64,000 nt of DNA, from contig JBITNC010000001.1 in the NCBI GenBank assembly GCA_050084985.1, positions 67,146,001-67,210,000 on the forward strand, written 5' to 3'. Source of the stretch: Nageia nagi (taxonomy: Eukaryota; Pinophyta). The position numbers were made by a program, and so were the translations under genes. Shown in pieces: positions 22,760-34,204 of this stretch (position 1 is its first letter; every line of letters starts with the position of its first letter). Below the pieces are notes generated by a model. That model made no database searches, was not told the origin of the DNA, and was given only the letters and a program-made list of their open reading frames with translations.

Positions 22760-24200
22760 GATTTTCAATGAGTGCCTAAGCACTGTCTGGAAAGCATGTC
22801 ACCAGGTCCTGGGTCACTTAGTCAAATTTTGGGGTATAATTCTTCAACTCACATTGGGCACATGGATTTGAATGAATGGAAAACAATGCACTGGAAAGCA
22901 TGCACCTCAAGTTCAGGGCTCAACTAAAATGCCTTAGCCAAGAATGGCTATCTGAATGCGGAATGGCCCCTTAGACTCCTTACTTCTCCTTGGTGCATCA
23001 TTTGAGTGAGTGTAAAAGCATGTGCTAGAAATTATGCGACCGGGGTGTAAGGTGAAAATCTGAAATGAAGTGGTAAAAATGACTAAGGGGTGGCTTGATA
23101 TTTATAACCTTTCTGCCTACCATGTGTTACCTTTGTGATGGTCAAATTCATGGTCAAATGGTAGAGCTAAAATACAGGGTGCATGGTTTAGGACTGGTGC
23201 AAAAGCATGTGTCAATAGGCATGCAACTGGGAGTGGGGAACTTAGCTAAATTTCAAGTCATGATGGGGCCCATTTCCTAGTCGCACCGTTTTAGAAGAGT
23301 GCAAAAGCATGCACCTTAAACCTTACGCCTAGCCTTTTCCTCTAAATTTCAAACACTTTGCCAATTTTACTCTTGGGCTAGAACATCTAAGACTTGGTGC
23401 ATGATTTGGGAGGGGTGCTTTTTCATGTACAACAAATGATGCCACTAGGGTTTGGCACACCTCCCGAAATTTCAACAAGTGAAAATTGACTTAAAAATGC
23501 AAATTGAAACAGGTCGCACGTTTTGGGCAACGTGCTTTTCTCCCTTAGCTCCACGCAATGCTCCAGACAACCTTCCAAAGAGAATGACTGAGGCTGACCT
23601 TTCTTTTATAGCCTTCTCAGATGGGCCAAGTGTCATCATGTGATTGACACAAGAAGGGGTCAAATCCATGTACTTACACTTATCAACAATCCAAGCCCAA
23701 CACTCTACCAAATTTCATCTCGTGAATTTGGTCGCACGATTTTGGGTGGGTGCAAAAGCACACACTTGAAAACATGTGACTGGCCTTGCAAGCTCCAACA
23801 ATGGCTAAGTCTTCTTCATCCTGTCACACGGTCTGAGTTGGGTGCAAAAGCACACACCTGAAAACAATGCAACTAGGACTTTTGCCAGAAAAAAATGCTA
23901 TGTATGAGAGTTCCCAGCTCTAGTCGCACCGTTTCTGGGACATGCAAAAGCATGTCCCTCAAAACATGCGACTAGCCGAAAAACATGTTTTTATTTTGAA
24001 ATCTGACCAGGATGCCCTTAAACATGACATGCAATGAACGAGAAATGAACTTTTGCAACATGAGAGACTTGAAAGTGCAATTTTAAGGCTGAAAAATGCA
24101 AGTATGAGTGTGAAAACGGAGCATGAGGTTGGTCGCACGTTTAGGGGACATTCAAAAGCATGTCCCTCAAAACATGCGATTGAGGAAAAATGTATGCTTC
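22760..24200 (-). repeat. hairpin-rich repeat array upstream of copy C
   Basis: About ten units near 22,785, 22,990, 23,180, 23,281, 23,390, 23,515, 23,730, 23,823, 23,924 and 24,131. The clearest (23,924-23,973) has an outer pair GTCGCA/TGCGAC and an inner perfect pair GGGACATGC/GCATGTCCC around AAAA, a nearly continuous 23-bp imperfect stem. Other units keep the outer gtcgca(c)...tgcgac frame and the gcaaaagca centre while both arms drift, sometimes together (for example ggtgcaaaagcacac). It lies upstream of the TATA box of copy C, as in copy B. Confidence 0.7.
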
Positions 24201-24318
24201 TGACTTGAGTTGATCATGAACGTGCAGGTTTAACATGTTTCCCGAAGCTTGACCAAGATGCACACATTTCCTTTAGACAAATGTTTACTTCCATGCATTG
24301 TTTTTTATTTTCGAGGGT

Positions 24319-24341
24319 CCCCAAAATGCAAAATTTTGGGG
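24319..24341. repeat. CCCCAAAAT/ATTTTGGGG hairpin
   Basis: Nine-bp perfect arms around GCAAA, followed by 'atcgtgcaggcacaat', which resembles the second terminal hairpin at 46,080. A further copy of a recurring terminus. The surrounding 24,201-24,960 region has no recognisable gene. Confidence 0.55.
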
Positions 24342-24959
24342 GGGTATCGTGCAGGCACAATAGATTGGACATGATATTCCTAGGTATTGTGATTCCTTTT
24401 GATCCTTCAAGCCTGTAATGTGGATGCCTTGGAAAGCTTGCACAGGGATTTTGAGCTTTAAAGCTTTTAAGCCTCCTAAATGATACACATGGTGGAAAGG
24501 GGATATGGTGTTTGAGAAAAATGGAATGCTTGTACACTCTTTAAACCCTCTTAAGCTAGGATCTGGACACTTGGCATGCCCCAATTGATCAAAAATTTGG
24601 CTTTATTGCATTGAAAATGGGTAAAAATGTCTAGCACAAGAAAATGAAATCTTGAACTCCTTAACTCTTTTAAGTGATGCACCAAGGCAAATTTGACCTT
24701 TTCCTCCCTTTTAACTTGCAATTTTAGGACTCCTAAAGGCCAGCGTGCAAGGATTTGGGGTCTTAAGGATTGTAAGACTCCAAAATGATGTGCTTGGGAG
24801 AGATAGGAGAGATGTGGGTTGTAAAATGAGGCTTTTAACTCCTTTTTATAGCTTTTCTAGGGTCAAATTGGGCATGTGTCGCCTCTTAAACTATCAATTT
24901 TACCCTTGCTTGGTCTGTGTCAAGGGAGATGTCCCAATATCACGTACCTTGGGCACATG

Positions 24960-27490
24960 AAATCAGATTCTGTGTTTGTTTCAGAAATTTCAAACTCAGT
25001 TGTTCAAAATAATTATCCTCTTCCCAATATGGATCAGTTGTTACAAGCAGTTGTTGGATCATCAAGGATGTCCTCGTTGGATGGATTTTAAGAGTATTAT
25101 CGGATTTTAATGGATGCACATGATAGATTTAAAAAATCATTTAGCATGCCCTTTGGATTACTGAATGCAGGTGCAACTTTTCAAAGACCAATGGGCATGG
25201 CTTTTTCTGATTTAATATTCAAGATTATTATGGTTTGTCTTTATGATATTATTGTTTTTCAAGAAATCTAGAAGATCATTTTACACATCTAACTAAGGTT
25301 TTTGAAAGATGCAAGAAATATGGAGTATCTCTAAATCTTAAGAAGTGCATGTTTGGAACAACCAGGGTAAACTTCTTGGATATATTGCTAAACTTCCTCC
25401 ACTAAAAAATTTTAAAGGTGTTCAATCAATTTTTGGGAAAATTAATTTTGTAGGAAGGTTCATCGTTGATTTTGCAGAGATCTCTAAACCTTTGTCTGAC
25501 ATGATTAGGAATAAAGCAGACATCAAGTGGAACAGTGAAAATCTGAAAGCTTTTGAAAAAGTCAAAGAAGCAATTGCTAATGCCCCAGTATTAGTAAGTC
25601 TGGATCATTCTAGGTCTTTCAACATGTTTCCATTTGCTTCTGAACATGCTATTTTTGCAGTTTTTTAACACAAAGAGATGATGAGAAAAATGAAAGACCA
25701 TTTTCCTTTATGAGTAAAGGATTAAAAAGACTAGAATTGAAATACTCATATATGGAAAAACAAGCTTTTGCTGTGATAAAAGGACTGGAAATTTTTTTAA
25801 AGTATATTTGGTTTCAATCATGCTATTTTGATCATTCCTCATATTGCTATTAAACATGTATTGACTCAAATAGAACCTTTGGGCACTTAAGCAAGATGGA
25901 TGGTAAAATTCCTTTCTTTAGAGATGTGTACCATTATGTGAGAGCTTGTCATAATTGTCAAGTGTTTACTGGTAAGAAAACTTTTTCTGCTTTACCATTG
26001 AAACCAGTCTTGGTTGAAAATCCTTTTGCTTAATGGGGATTAGATTTGATAGGGGAAATTAACCAAAATAGAACCTTTGGGCACTTAACCAAAATGGATG
26101 GTAAAATTCCTTTCTTATGATGTTCACTTCAAAATTGATCAGATCATCAAAGGTCACGGTTTGGCTAAGTACATAGCAAGTAAGACTGAAAAAGTAAAAG
26201 ATTGTTTAACTGATGATAATGATAAGATTCAGATTATCAATAAATCAGAGTATATTATTTTCTATTTGCATAATCTTTCTTGTCCTATGCATTTGAATAA
26301 GAATTAGAAAAGAGACTTGAAACAACAAGCTCAATAATATTATCTACAAGAAAACAAGCTTTACTGGAGACATCCTAATGGGATTTTGCTTCTATGTGTT
26401 GTTTAGAAATAGATTTACACTCTTTTAAAAGAAAATCATTCAGGTTTTCGTGGTGGACATTATGCTTCTAAAGCTCTTGCACATAAGATAGAGATTTGGG
26501 TTTTACTGGCCTACTTTCTTTAGAGATGTGTACCATTATGTGAGAGCTTGTCATAATTGTCAAGTGTTTACTGGTAAGAAAACTTTTCTGCTTTACCATT
26601 GAAACCAGTCTTGGTTGAAAATCCTTTTGCTTAATGGGGATTGGATTTGATAGGGGAAATTAACCAAAATTTGTAATGGTCATAGACGGATTATTACTAC
26701 AACAGATTATTTCACTAAGTAGGTAGAATCTGTTCCTATCAAGAAAAATACCAATAGTGATGTTGTTGAATTTCTTGAAGATAAAATCTTAAACTAGATT
26801 TGAATTTCCTAAGAAATTAGTGACAGATAATGCATCTTACTTTTGTTCAATAGAAATGTTGCAATTTTGTGGAGAATATGGAATAGAATCATCTCATTCA
26901 TCAAATTATTATACTCAAGGCAATGATTTGGTTGAATCTTTTAACAAAATTATGATTACCAGGATCAAAAGGTCAGTGGGTAAAAATAGAAGAACTTGGC
27001 ATACTAGTTAAAATTTGCACTATTGCATGACATGATATTAGTTAAAAAGAGCAGCGGAAAATCTCCCAATGAAATGGTGTATGGTGAGATGGCATTAATG
27101 AATTATAATCATGAGCAAAAAAAGCCTTCAGCTTTTACAAATTGATGCTGAAGATCCTGATCCTCTACAGAGAAGGCTGGATCAAATTGTTGAATTACAA
27201 AAATGATGAAAAATGGCTTGGAGTAAAATGATTATTTCATCTTTACAAGTTACAAAAGATTTTATCAAAAGGGCTAAGGGAACAAGTTTTCACAAGAGGA
27301 ATGTAGTCTTACTTTGGAATCATAAGAATGATGAGTCTGGAAAGAAAGGGAAGTCGGAACCTAATTGGTTAGGTCCGTATATAATAATTGATACTATTTG
27401 ATAACATTCTTATAGACTACAAGCACTTTATCAACAGGATTTTCCAATACTAGTTAATGGGCAACATCTGAAGATGATTCAATCTTATCC
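24960..27490 (+). pseudogene. decayed Ty3/gypsy pol (RT, RNase H, integrase)
   Basis: RT: SSRMSSLDGF, then MPFGLLNAGATFQRPMGMAF and an active-site region reading MVCLYDIIVF, with the usual YLDD weakened. RT connection/RNase H: FKGVQSIFGKINFVGRFIVD and NAPVLVSLDHSRSF (25,345-25,668). Integrase: YVRACHNCQVFTGKK (CxxC of the zinc domain), then KLVTDNASYFCS and NYYTQGNDLVESFNK (second Asp and the Glu of the DDE triad) near 26,815-26,950. The GLLNAGATFQR signature is of the non-chromovirus type. Many stops; gag and the 5' LTR were not found. The A/B duplication is described separately. Confidence 0.75.
25869..26671 (+). repeat. nested duplication inside gypsy pol
   Basis: Segment a ('aatagaacctttgggcactt...') occurs at about 25,869 and again at 26,068. 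Segment b ('agagatgtgtaccattatgt...' to 'gaaattaacc') occurs at about 25,915-26,065 and again at 26,520-26,668. Collinearity with gypsy proteins shows that the second a and second b are in their normal places, with ~400 bp of RNase H between them. The first a-b pair is an extra copy lacking that ~400 bp. Junctions fall at short shared strings (tttctt and caaaat). Confidence 0.8.
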
Positions 27491-28198
27491 ACATTAAAAT
27501 TGGTAAATATAGCATCATGTTCTTTTTCCCGGTTACGTCTCTATCCCACCATCCAGTTTCTCTATTTCTAGAGATGTTTGCGTGAAATTTAAAGTCATGA
27601 CTGTTGGAGCATATTCATTTGTTTATAACTGCTGAGATTCCTTTATTCCTCTTGTATGTTTCTCTCAGAAGAAGGTTTTCAAGCAATTCAAGTAAATTTG
27701 AAGATCAGACATGGTCCTTGAGAGCTTAGACCTTAATCTAAGGCTTTTCGGGAAAGTTAAGTCCAAGGTTTCCGACAGAGATGAACGAATATTAAAAACT
27801 GAAACTCCAATATGCTTAATGTGATAACTTTGACATGCCTTCAACCTTCCAACAGCTATGGTGTCAAGAGTGATTTGATAGATCTGACTGTATGATCGAA
27901 TGACTCTCAAGAATCTATAGCATTATTTAACAACTCTTGGTAAGGGTGAATTTCATGTTTCGATAAAATTTATGTTCAAGGCATTCTCCAATAAAAGTTA
28001 TAAGATTTGTTGGCGATGTTTATTACTGTCTGATTAACGGTCTAATGAATTTCTAAGAGAAGAATTGTCAATTTTGACGAAATATGTTTGACACCTGAAT
28101 CCAATGGCTCTCGTAAGTTTGAGTGTGGATTAAATGGCTCTCGTAAAAAATAAAATGAATGTTTCCAAGGATATACGATTTTAAGAAAGTGATTCATA
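27491..28198. other. no recognisable gene
   Basis: About 700 bp following the integrase remnant, possibly the 3' part of the same gypsy element. No frame or motif could be assigned. Confidence 0.4.
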
Positions 28199-29010
28199 TG
28201 GATATGAGACAATATTGAGAGCCAAGATGCCCACGGCTGTATTAATGATGCAGAATGACAAATGATACAATACCAAGTCCAAAGGACTCAACGTTGGCTT
28301 CCAAGGAGCCAACTAGGGCACAACAAACATACAAATGTGATCACTGCTGGTACAATTGATGGGACAACCTCACTACCTCAAGCCTGGATGTTCTGCTTGA
28401 GAACTCCCATGCCTAGAAACCATTGAAGGTAGAAGTGTGACCTCAGAATACCATCGAATGGACTAAGATGCTACACCTTAGTCGTAGATTAGCAAGATCC
28501 CTCAGCCTGCTATCCCTCCTAGATGTTGCACCTAGGGAAAATTGCTTGATGTTGAACCAAAGACTTGTGTCCATTGGATGGTAGGAGAAATAATAATAAT
28601 CAGGTATATCCATGCAATGATGCTCCAACAATTAATATAGCTCACACTGGATTTGGATCTCACCTCAAAGTCATCACCCAACCCTCCTATTCCAACATTG
28701 GCTTCCTAGAAGCCCCACAAAGCCCAACGAAGGTGCCAAGGGATCAATCCAAGCCCAACGAGGGTGTCTTGGAGTCACAATGAGCCAACGTGGGGTATAG
28801 AGTGCATGTTTGGGTGTCTAGGAGTCATCTTGGGCCAACGTGGGGGTCTAGGAGTCTCCCCAATGCTGGCGCATGTGTACAAATACTCCCAAATCCAACC
28901 TTGGGTTAAATAGATGTTTATCCGTGCTCAAGTATCATCTAGGTGCTACACAAGATTTGCGATTCCCACAAACAATACTCAGAATCTCCAAGTACATAGG
29001 AATAATATTG
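28199..29010 (+). repeat. dispersed repeat, copy 2
   Basis: Counterpart of 2,132-2,975 in the same orientation. This copy contains three extra 'gcccaacg(a/t)(a/g)gg'-type phrases at 28,715-28,845 with roughly 45-bp spacing, so a short internal repeat has expanded or been lost between copies. No coding frame. Confidence 0.75.
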
Positions 29011-29189
29011 TTTCATGCTAGCCTATGCTTGGGAGGAAGACGTCCCACTTTGGGCTCACAGTGAAGTCCAACGGACCTTTATAATTTCTATCCCAAGTAC
29101 TAACAACTAATGCATAATTAAATAAAGAAATATTTACAAAGGGGAATCCGTAGGATTACATAATTAATTATATTTACAAAAAAGGGTGT

Positions 29190-29717
29190 TACACAATGTT
29201 TTTACCAGAGTTTACTGACTCAAAAATGAGTTCTATATTGACTGATTTATGGATGGAAATCAGCCTTTCTCATAGTAGTTCATTTTGCCAAAGCAATCAA
29301 GCCTCAAGTACTGATATGAAGAAAGCATGTGGAAGATATTCTTCCTATGTTATGATCACAAAATCAGTTCTACCCATCTACAAGACAAATCAGGACAGGA
29401 CCATCCTTCATCAACAATGAATCCTTACGTTTTCAAGGAAGTGAAGCTTTGTGATCCGTTTTGGAGTATGACAAAGGATGGGCGGTTGAATAGACATGCA
29501 TCATCAACATCTATACCTTGGGACAGCCACCTAAATGATCACATACTCTTGATTTCATCAAGGGATCGTCTTGAGGATCATTTGCTAGCACACTTGAAGT
29601 ATGATCATGAAAACAAGTGCCACTTAGAAAACTTGGATAGCTTACTACACTTGAAGACAAAGCAAGGAGACAAGCATCACTTTGGGATATGTTTAGAATT
29701 GCTTGAGGGCAAGTAAT
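29190..29717 (+). pseudogene. 3'-terminal ORF remnant before a polypurine tract
   Basis: Two overlapping frames (29,196-29,420 and 29,327-29,716) stay open up to the tract. Readable text includes DHENKCHLENLDSLLHLKTK and GICLELLEGK. The position directly before a PPT and LTR suggests the last coding part of an LTR element, possibly the gypsy above. No domain recognised. Confidence 0.35.
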
Positions 29718-29732
29718 TTGAGGAGGAAGGAC
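29718..29732 (+). other. polypurine tract
   Basis: GAGGAGGAAGGA directly precedes TTGTAATCTCCCC, which resembles the LTR start TGTAATGACC used by the E1 and chromovirus elements here. It would prime plus-strand DNA synthesis. Confidence 0.5.
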
Positions 29733-30480
29733 TTGTAATCTCCCCAATTTCGGACATCTTGACATCATCCTTCAAGCCTATTCATTGTGATATTTAGTAC
29801 TTGTATTATGAGTATTTTATTTGTCAAATTATGTAGTGTCCCCAACTTTGAGAAACCTTGTTGAAGGCCTAACATTCGTCACAAGTCCAGGATTGTTGAT
29901 TTGTCTTTTGGAATGGATGGAGAATCTTCTGGAAATTGTTTTGACAAGTAACACGACATTCTTTTATCAAGAAATGAGGGAGATATTGCATTTTGAAGTT
30001 CACCAGCTGAGCTAATCTCCGAACATAGCACGCGCCGAAATCGGCCAGGGAAAGTTAGCTAGAAGAAAGATATTTTATTTCAAGGTCGGCCAAGATCATA
30101 ATTATTGGTTTTTTCAAGGTTTAGTCACCTATATAAAGAAGATTAGAAAATCACTTGAAGACATCATCTTGTGCATTCGATCTTTGATCATTCAAAGCTT
30201 AGGGATGCTTCCCTTCTCTACCTTCTAGGGCTTAGGGCTACTCCCTAGCCTAAAAGTGGCTCATCTACACTTCTTGATAGCTTAAATTCGCTATTCTTGC
30301 CATTTGGGAGCTTACGCCAACCATTGGGAACTATTTGGAGACTTGCGCCTATCTTGACAACTACCTTGAGACTTGTGCCAGCATTGAGGAGTCTAGTTTG
30401 AGCATTCTTGAGTTTTGGGCTTTGCCCTAGAGCTTTTTACAGGCTTGTTATTGCCCTATATTTATTCTTGGTTCATTATT
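29733..30480 (+). repeat. LTR related to the E1 element (approximate right end)
   Basis: From about 29,832 'TGTAGTGTCCCCAACTTTGAG' through 'gaaggcctaac(a/t)ttcgt', 'tttgacaagt/gtta', 'catcaagaaatga' and 'gatattgca(t/c)tttgaag', this matches the minus-strand LTR start at 37,624 downward and 46,310 downward. The true left edge is either 29,733 (next to the PPT) or 29,832. A TATA box lies at 30,130. The right edge is not defined by a matching partner, and I estimate it only from loss of recognisable structure. Confidence 0.5.
30130..30138 (+). promoter_or_regulatory. LTR TATA box
   Basis: TATATAAAG lies about 300 bp into the LTR, the expected U3 position. Confidence 0.5.
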
Positions 30481-31359
30481 AATGATATTAGCTTTCATAT
30501 TGCATCTCGAATGTGAATGAATGTTTCTACATATTTTCTACCTTCTTTGTTTATGGGAATGTATGCGAGTTGAGTACTTTTGGAGCTATATTTTTGTTAT
30601 GTTACAAATATGATTTGTTTCCTAGTTTTGATCATATTCACATGTTATGAACGCTTTATATCAGTTTTGATTATTGTTGTTACATATCTATTTGAGGACA
30701 TGATTTGGATATTTTATGAGCATGTTTATTGATGCCCTAGTTTGTGGATTAAGTGTGGAATTGAATGCTAAATTAGATAAACCAAGAAAGGTACATTACA
30801 GATAAGTTAAATTCTACAAGATAAATGGATCGCACCACTCCATTTATAGTTGGATGTCTCATCCTAAGTGACTAGGCATCCCATTCCTAGGTATCACAAT
30901 TTCCCTTGAGATTACAATTTTCATATCTTGGGATCTCACGTTACATTATTACACTCGAAGACAATTAATAATGCCCCAATTTTAAAATATCAAAAATCAC
31001 TCCTAATTATCTCTATGAAAGAAAATGGCCCAATAAAATTATTATAGTGCAAAAATGAGTGAGAAATCAAAATTGGGGACATTACATTCCTGTATGGAAG
31101 TCATGGTTGAAACGAAGGGATAGGAATTATGCAGATATTTTGAACATCTTATTGAGTTGTGGCACATTTGATTTGCTATCATAATTTGAAGGATCATCCA
31201 AAGATTTTCTAATGGGGTAAATTCAATTGTAATAAGATGCATGAACAATTCATGTTGATACAAAAGGCATATATTGATAGTATGATTGTTTTTCTTGGAT
31301 TCTCTCTTTACTCAATTCTGATGCATTTTTGTCAAGTTAGTTGAGTGTAAATCAATTAA
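30481..31359. other. no recognisable gene
   Basis: A+T-rich sequence after the LTR. No PBS or coding motif recognised. Confidence 0.4.
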
Positions 31360-32587
31360 AAGAGTTTAGGGCCTTTCAAGCATTACATGTACAAGATAGG
31401 TCGACATTCTTACATGAAGGGGTGACATCTTATTTTGATTTCATATCGAATTGTTACTCAGGTGTTTAATTTCTACTAATAGACGTAGTTCCTTCTAGAA
31501 TTTTATTTCAAAGTTTTAAATTTTTGAAGGGAAACCCTATTGGTAATATGATGAGAACAAAGATTTTAATTTACTTCATTGTATTCGGATGTAAATTACC
31601 CTCTAAAGTTTTGTCTATTTTCTTTCCTAATTCCTTAGTCATGCTAGGGATCACTAGATGGCTTACAAAGTATGCAAAGATAAATGTAGCTTCTAATCAC
31701 TCCAAATATGAATGGTTAATGGTTCCTTCCAAAATTGGGCATTCTTGTAATGAGTAATATCCAAACTTTTTACATGCAATTCTTGTCATAGAAATTTTAA
31801 AATTTTGGAAAGCTATTTGAAGACCCTATGATCCTAAAGGATGGTTTGCTAAAAGGGTTAAAATTTACAGAAAAATATAGGTTTTGTACATGCATTAGAT
31901 CCTTTTTGAGGATGATTTTGTTACAATTTGAAAGTTGATGGTCATATAGTTGGTATCTTGCAAAGGTATCATCATGTGAATAGAAAGTATGTCAAATTGA
32001 CAATACCTGATGAACATTCCCTTGAATTGCTAGAATTGAGGAGAATGACTACAAACAAATATGTCCCCAATGTGGACTTTGTGCCACCTAACTTCTTGGA
32101 AAATCCTTTCCATTTTGATGGTGATGGAAATGCAAATGTTCAAAAAGTCAAAATTTTAGTATCATCTTCCTTTGATTGAAGTCTTGAAGAATACTTATGA
32201 GAGGAGAGTCAGTTGAGCTAAATCAATTGAAAGAGTTTGGGGCCATCCAAGCATTACATGTAGATAGGTCGACATTCTTGCATGGAGTGGCATCTTATTT
32301 TGAATTCATTACAACTTATTACTTACGTGTTAACTTTCTACTAATAGAGGTAGTTCCTCCTAAAATTTCATCTCAAATTTGCAAACTCTTAAAGTGAAAT
32401 CATATTGGTCATATAATGGAAAATGAGATTTATACTTACTTTAGAGTATTTGAATCTGAAGTTACCTCCTAAAGCTTTACATGTCTACTATCCTTAAAGA
32501 TTACTAGACAACTTACAAAGGATAATAAGATAAGAGTAGTTTCTCATCACAAGTTCACAACAAATATGATTGGTTAATGGTTCCTTG

Positions 32588-32815
32588 CTCTGATTCCAAT
32601 TCCCAAAAAAAGATTTGATTTGAAGTGGAATCTTACATTTCTGATTTTTTCCAATTTTGCCCAATTCTGATCCCAATTTCAAATTTTTTTTCGATTTCTC
32701 AATTTTTGCATTTTTTTTTTTTAGCTTCCAATTTTTGTCGATTTTTTTTCCTGATTCCTGATCCCGATTCTAATAACAAAAAAACAATTTCGAAGCGATT
32801 CCACTTTTTACAACT
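32588..32815. mobile_element. 228-bp insertion with 11-bp target duplication
   Basis: Copy 2 of the duplicated ORF has 228 extra bases relative to copy 1, bounded by ATGGTTCCTTG at 32,577-32,587 and again at 32,816-32,826. The insert is T-rich and repeats 'gattcc'/'ccaattt' phrases. AAGTGGAATC (near 32,619) and GATTCCACTT (near 32,798) are inverted relative to each other. The long target duplication fits a SINE-like retroposon or a small Mutator-like element. I see neither pol III boxes nor true terminal inverted repeats, so the class is open. Confidence 0.75.
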
Positions 32816-33879
32816 ATGGTTCCTTGCAAAATTGAGCATTATTATTATAAGGGATATCTAGGCTTTTTACATGCAATTCCTATCATGACCACTTTTAAAT
32901 TTGAGGAAGTAATTTGGAGACTATGATCCTAAAGGATCGTTTGCTAAAACGGTTAAAAAGTATCAAAAACATATAGGTTTTGTACATGCATTAGATCCTT
33001 TTGAGGATGATTTTATTACTGTTTTGAAAGTTGAGGGTCATATAGCTGGTATCTTGCAAAGGTATCAGCCTATGAAAAGAAAGGTATGCCAAATTAAGGA
33101 TACCTTGTAATTATTCCCCTAAAGTGTTGGAATTGACGAAAATGAGTACATACAGATATGTCCCCATTGTGGACATTATGCCACCTGAGTTCCTGAAAAA
33201 GCCTTTCCGACTTGATGGTGATGGAAATACAAATGTTGAAGAAGTCAAAGTTGAGTATCAATTTTCTTTGACGGAAGTCTTGAAGAATACTTATGAGAGG
33301 AGAGTCGAATCTTATAAAAGTTTATTTCAGCTTAAAGCAACTGGTTCAGAAAATAAAAATTATGTCCATGTATATTCTATATAGAAAAAAGAATAGATAT
33401 CAGTTTCACTTACTCTCACAAAAGATGCTAAAGAAAAGCTATTCTTCCTACTTTTTCTCATGGTCCTTTTGATTTTTCTAGGTTTGTTTTATCTACATTG
33501 CTTGATATAACAACCAATACTTTCAATGGTAAGAGGTTTGAGATAACTCCATAGTTGAGACCTCAAATTGTGGAAGCTGGTAGGATTGATGTATTACTAA
33601 CAAGGTGCAATGCAATGCTAGCTCCTACAAGTAATGACAAAACTCTTTTGAAGAAGATCAAATCTGAAAGTTCACATGTTTCATTAATTGTGATCAAACA
33701 TCAATTGGTATCCAAACAGGAAGAGTTGGACCAGATTATGAAAGAGAATTCACTCACCCTATTAAAGCAATATGAGCTTTCATCCTTTCCTGAAGAACAA
33801 GTGCTAGCGGTACATAGAGATGAATTCGATAAAACAAAGCATAAGACTACAAACCTAAGCCTATGGCTGGTTTACAAGT

Positions 33880-33990
33880 TACTGGTATTGAAAAAATTGC
33901 AAAGATGTACCTTTCTAGGGTTTATCCTAAATTGCAAAGATGTAATGTACCTTTCTAGGGTATTGAAAAAATTGCAAAGATGTAATATTG
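33880..33990 (+). repeat. short interleaved direct repeats
   Basis: 'ttgcaaagatgta' occurs three times and 'cctttctagggt' twice within about 110 bp. 'tattgaaaaaattgcaaaga' is repeated about 72 bp apart. A small local duplication at the end of the 154-codon ORF. Confidence 0.75.
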
Positions 33991-34204
33991 GTCTTATTCT
34001 GGACTTGCGCCGGGAATGAATATACTCCTAACTTGTGATTTTTTCTCTCTCTTGAGGACTTCATGCTAATGGAGAAGACCATCCAAGGCTGGCACAAGTT
34101 TTGAAGAGGTCATGGAGCTTGTTTTGACGAGGACTTGCACTCAAGAAGAGGAGAAAAGCTTGGTTGATGCATTCACTATCAAGCCGAGTAGTAAATAACA
34201 AATA

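Larger units (their letters stand above)
31360..34000 (+). pseudogene. tandemly duplicated gag-like ORF, unknown family
   Basis: Copy 1 (about 31,360-32,200) and copy 2 (about 32,205-33,300) read collinear protein text. First NQLKEF(R/G)A(F/I)QALHV..DRSTFLH, then the phrase around VDGHI(V/A)GILQRY, then NKYVPNVDFVPPNFLENPF (copy 2: YRYVPIVDIMPPEFLKKPF) and EVLKNTYERRV. After copy 2 the frame continues as ESYKSLFQLKATG and a 154-codon ORF (33,555-34,019) with SHVSLIVIKHQLVSKQEELD. Stops occur throughout. No enzyme motif; a Gag-like or other element protein is a guess. Confidence 0.5.

Noticed and set aside
33555-34019. 154-codon ORF as an independent host gene
   Set aside because: Directly follows the duplicated gag-like frame and ends in short local repeats; better explained as part of that pseudogene.
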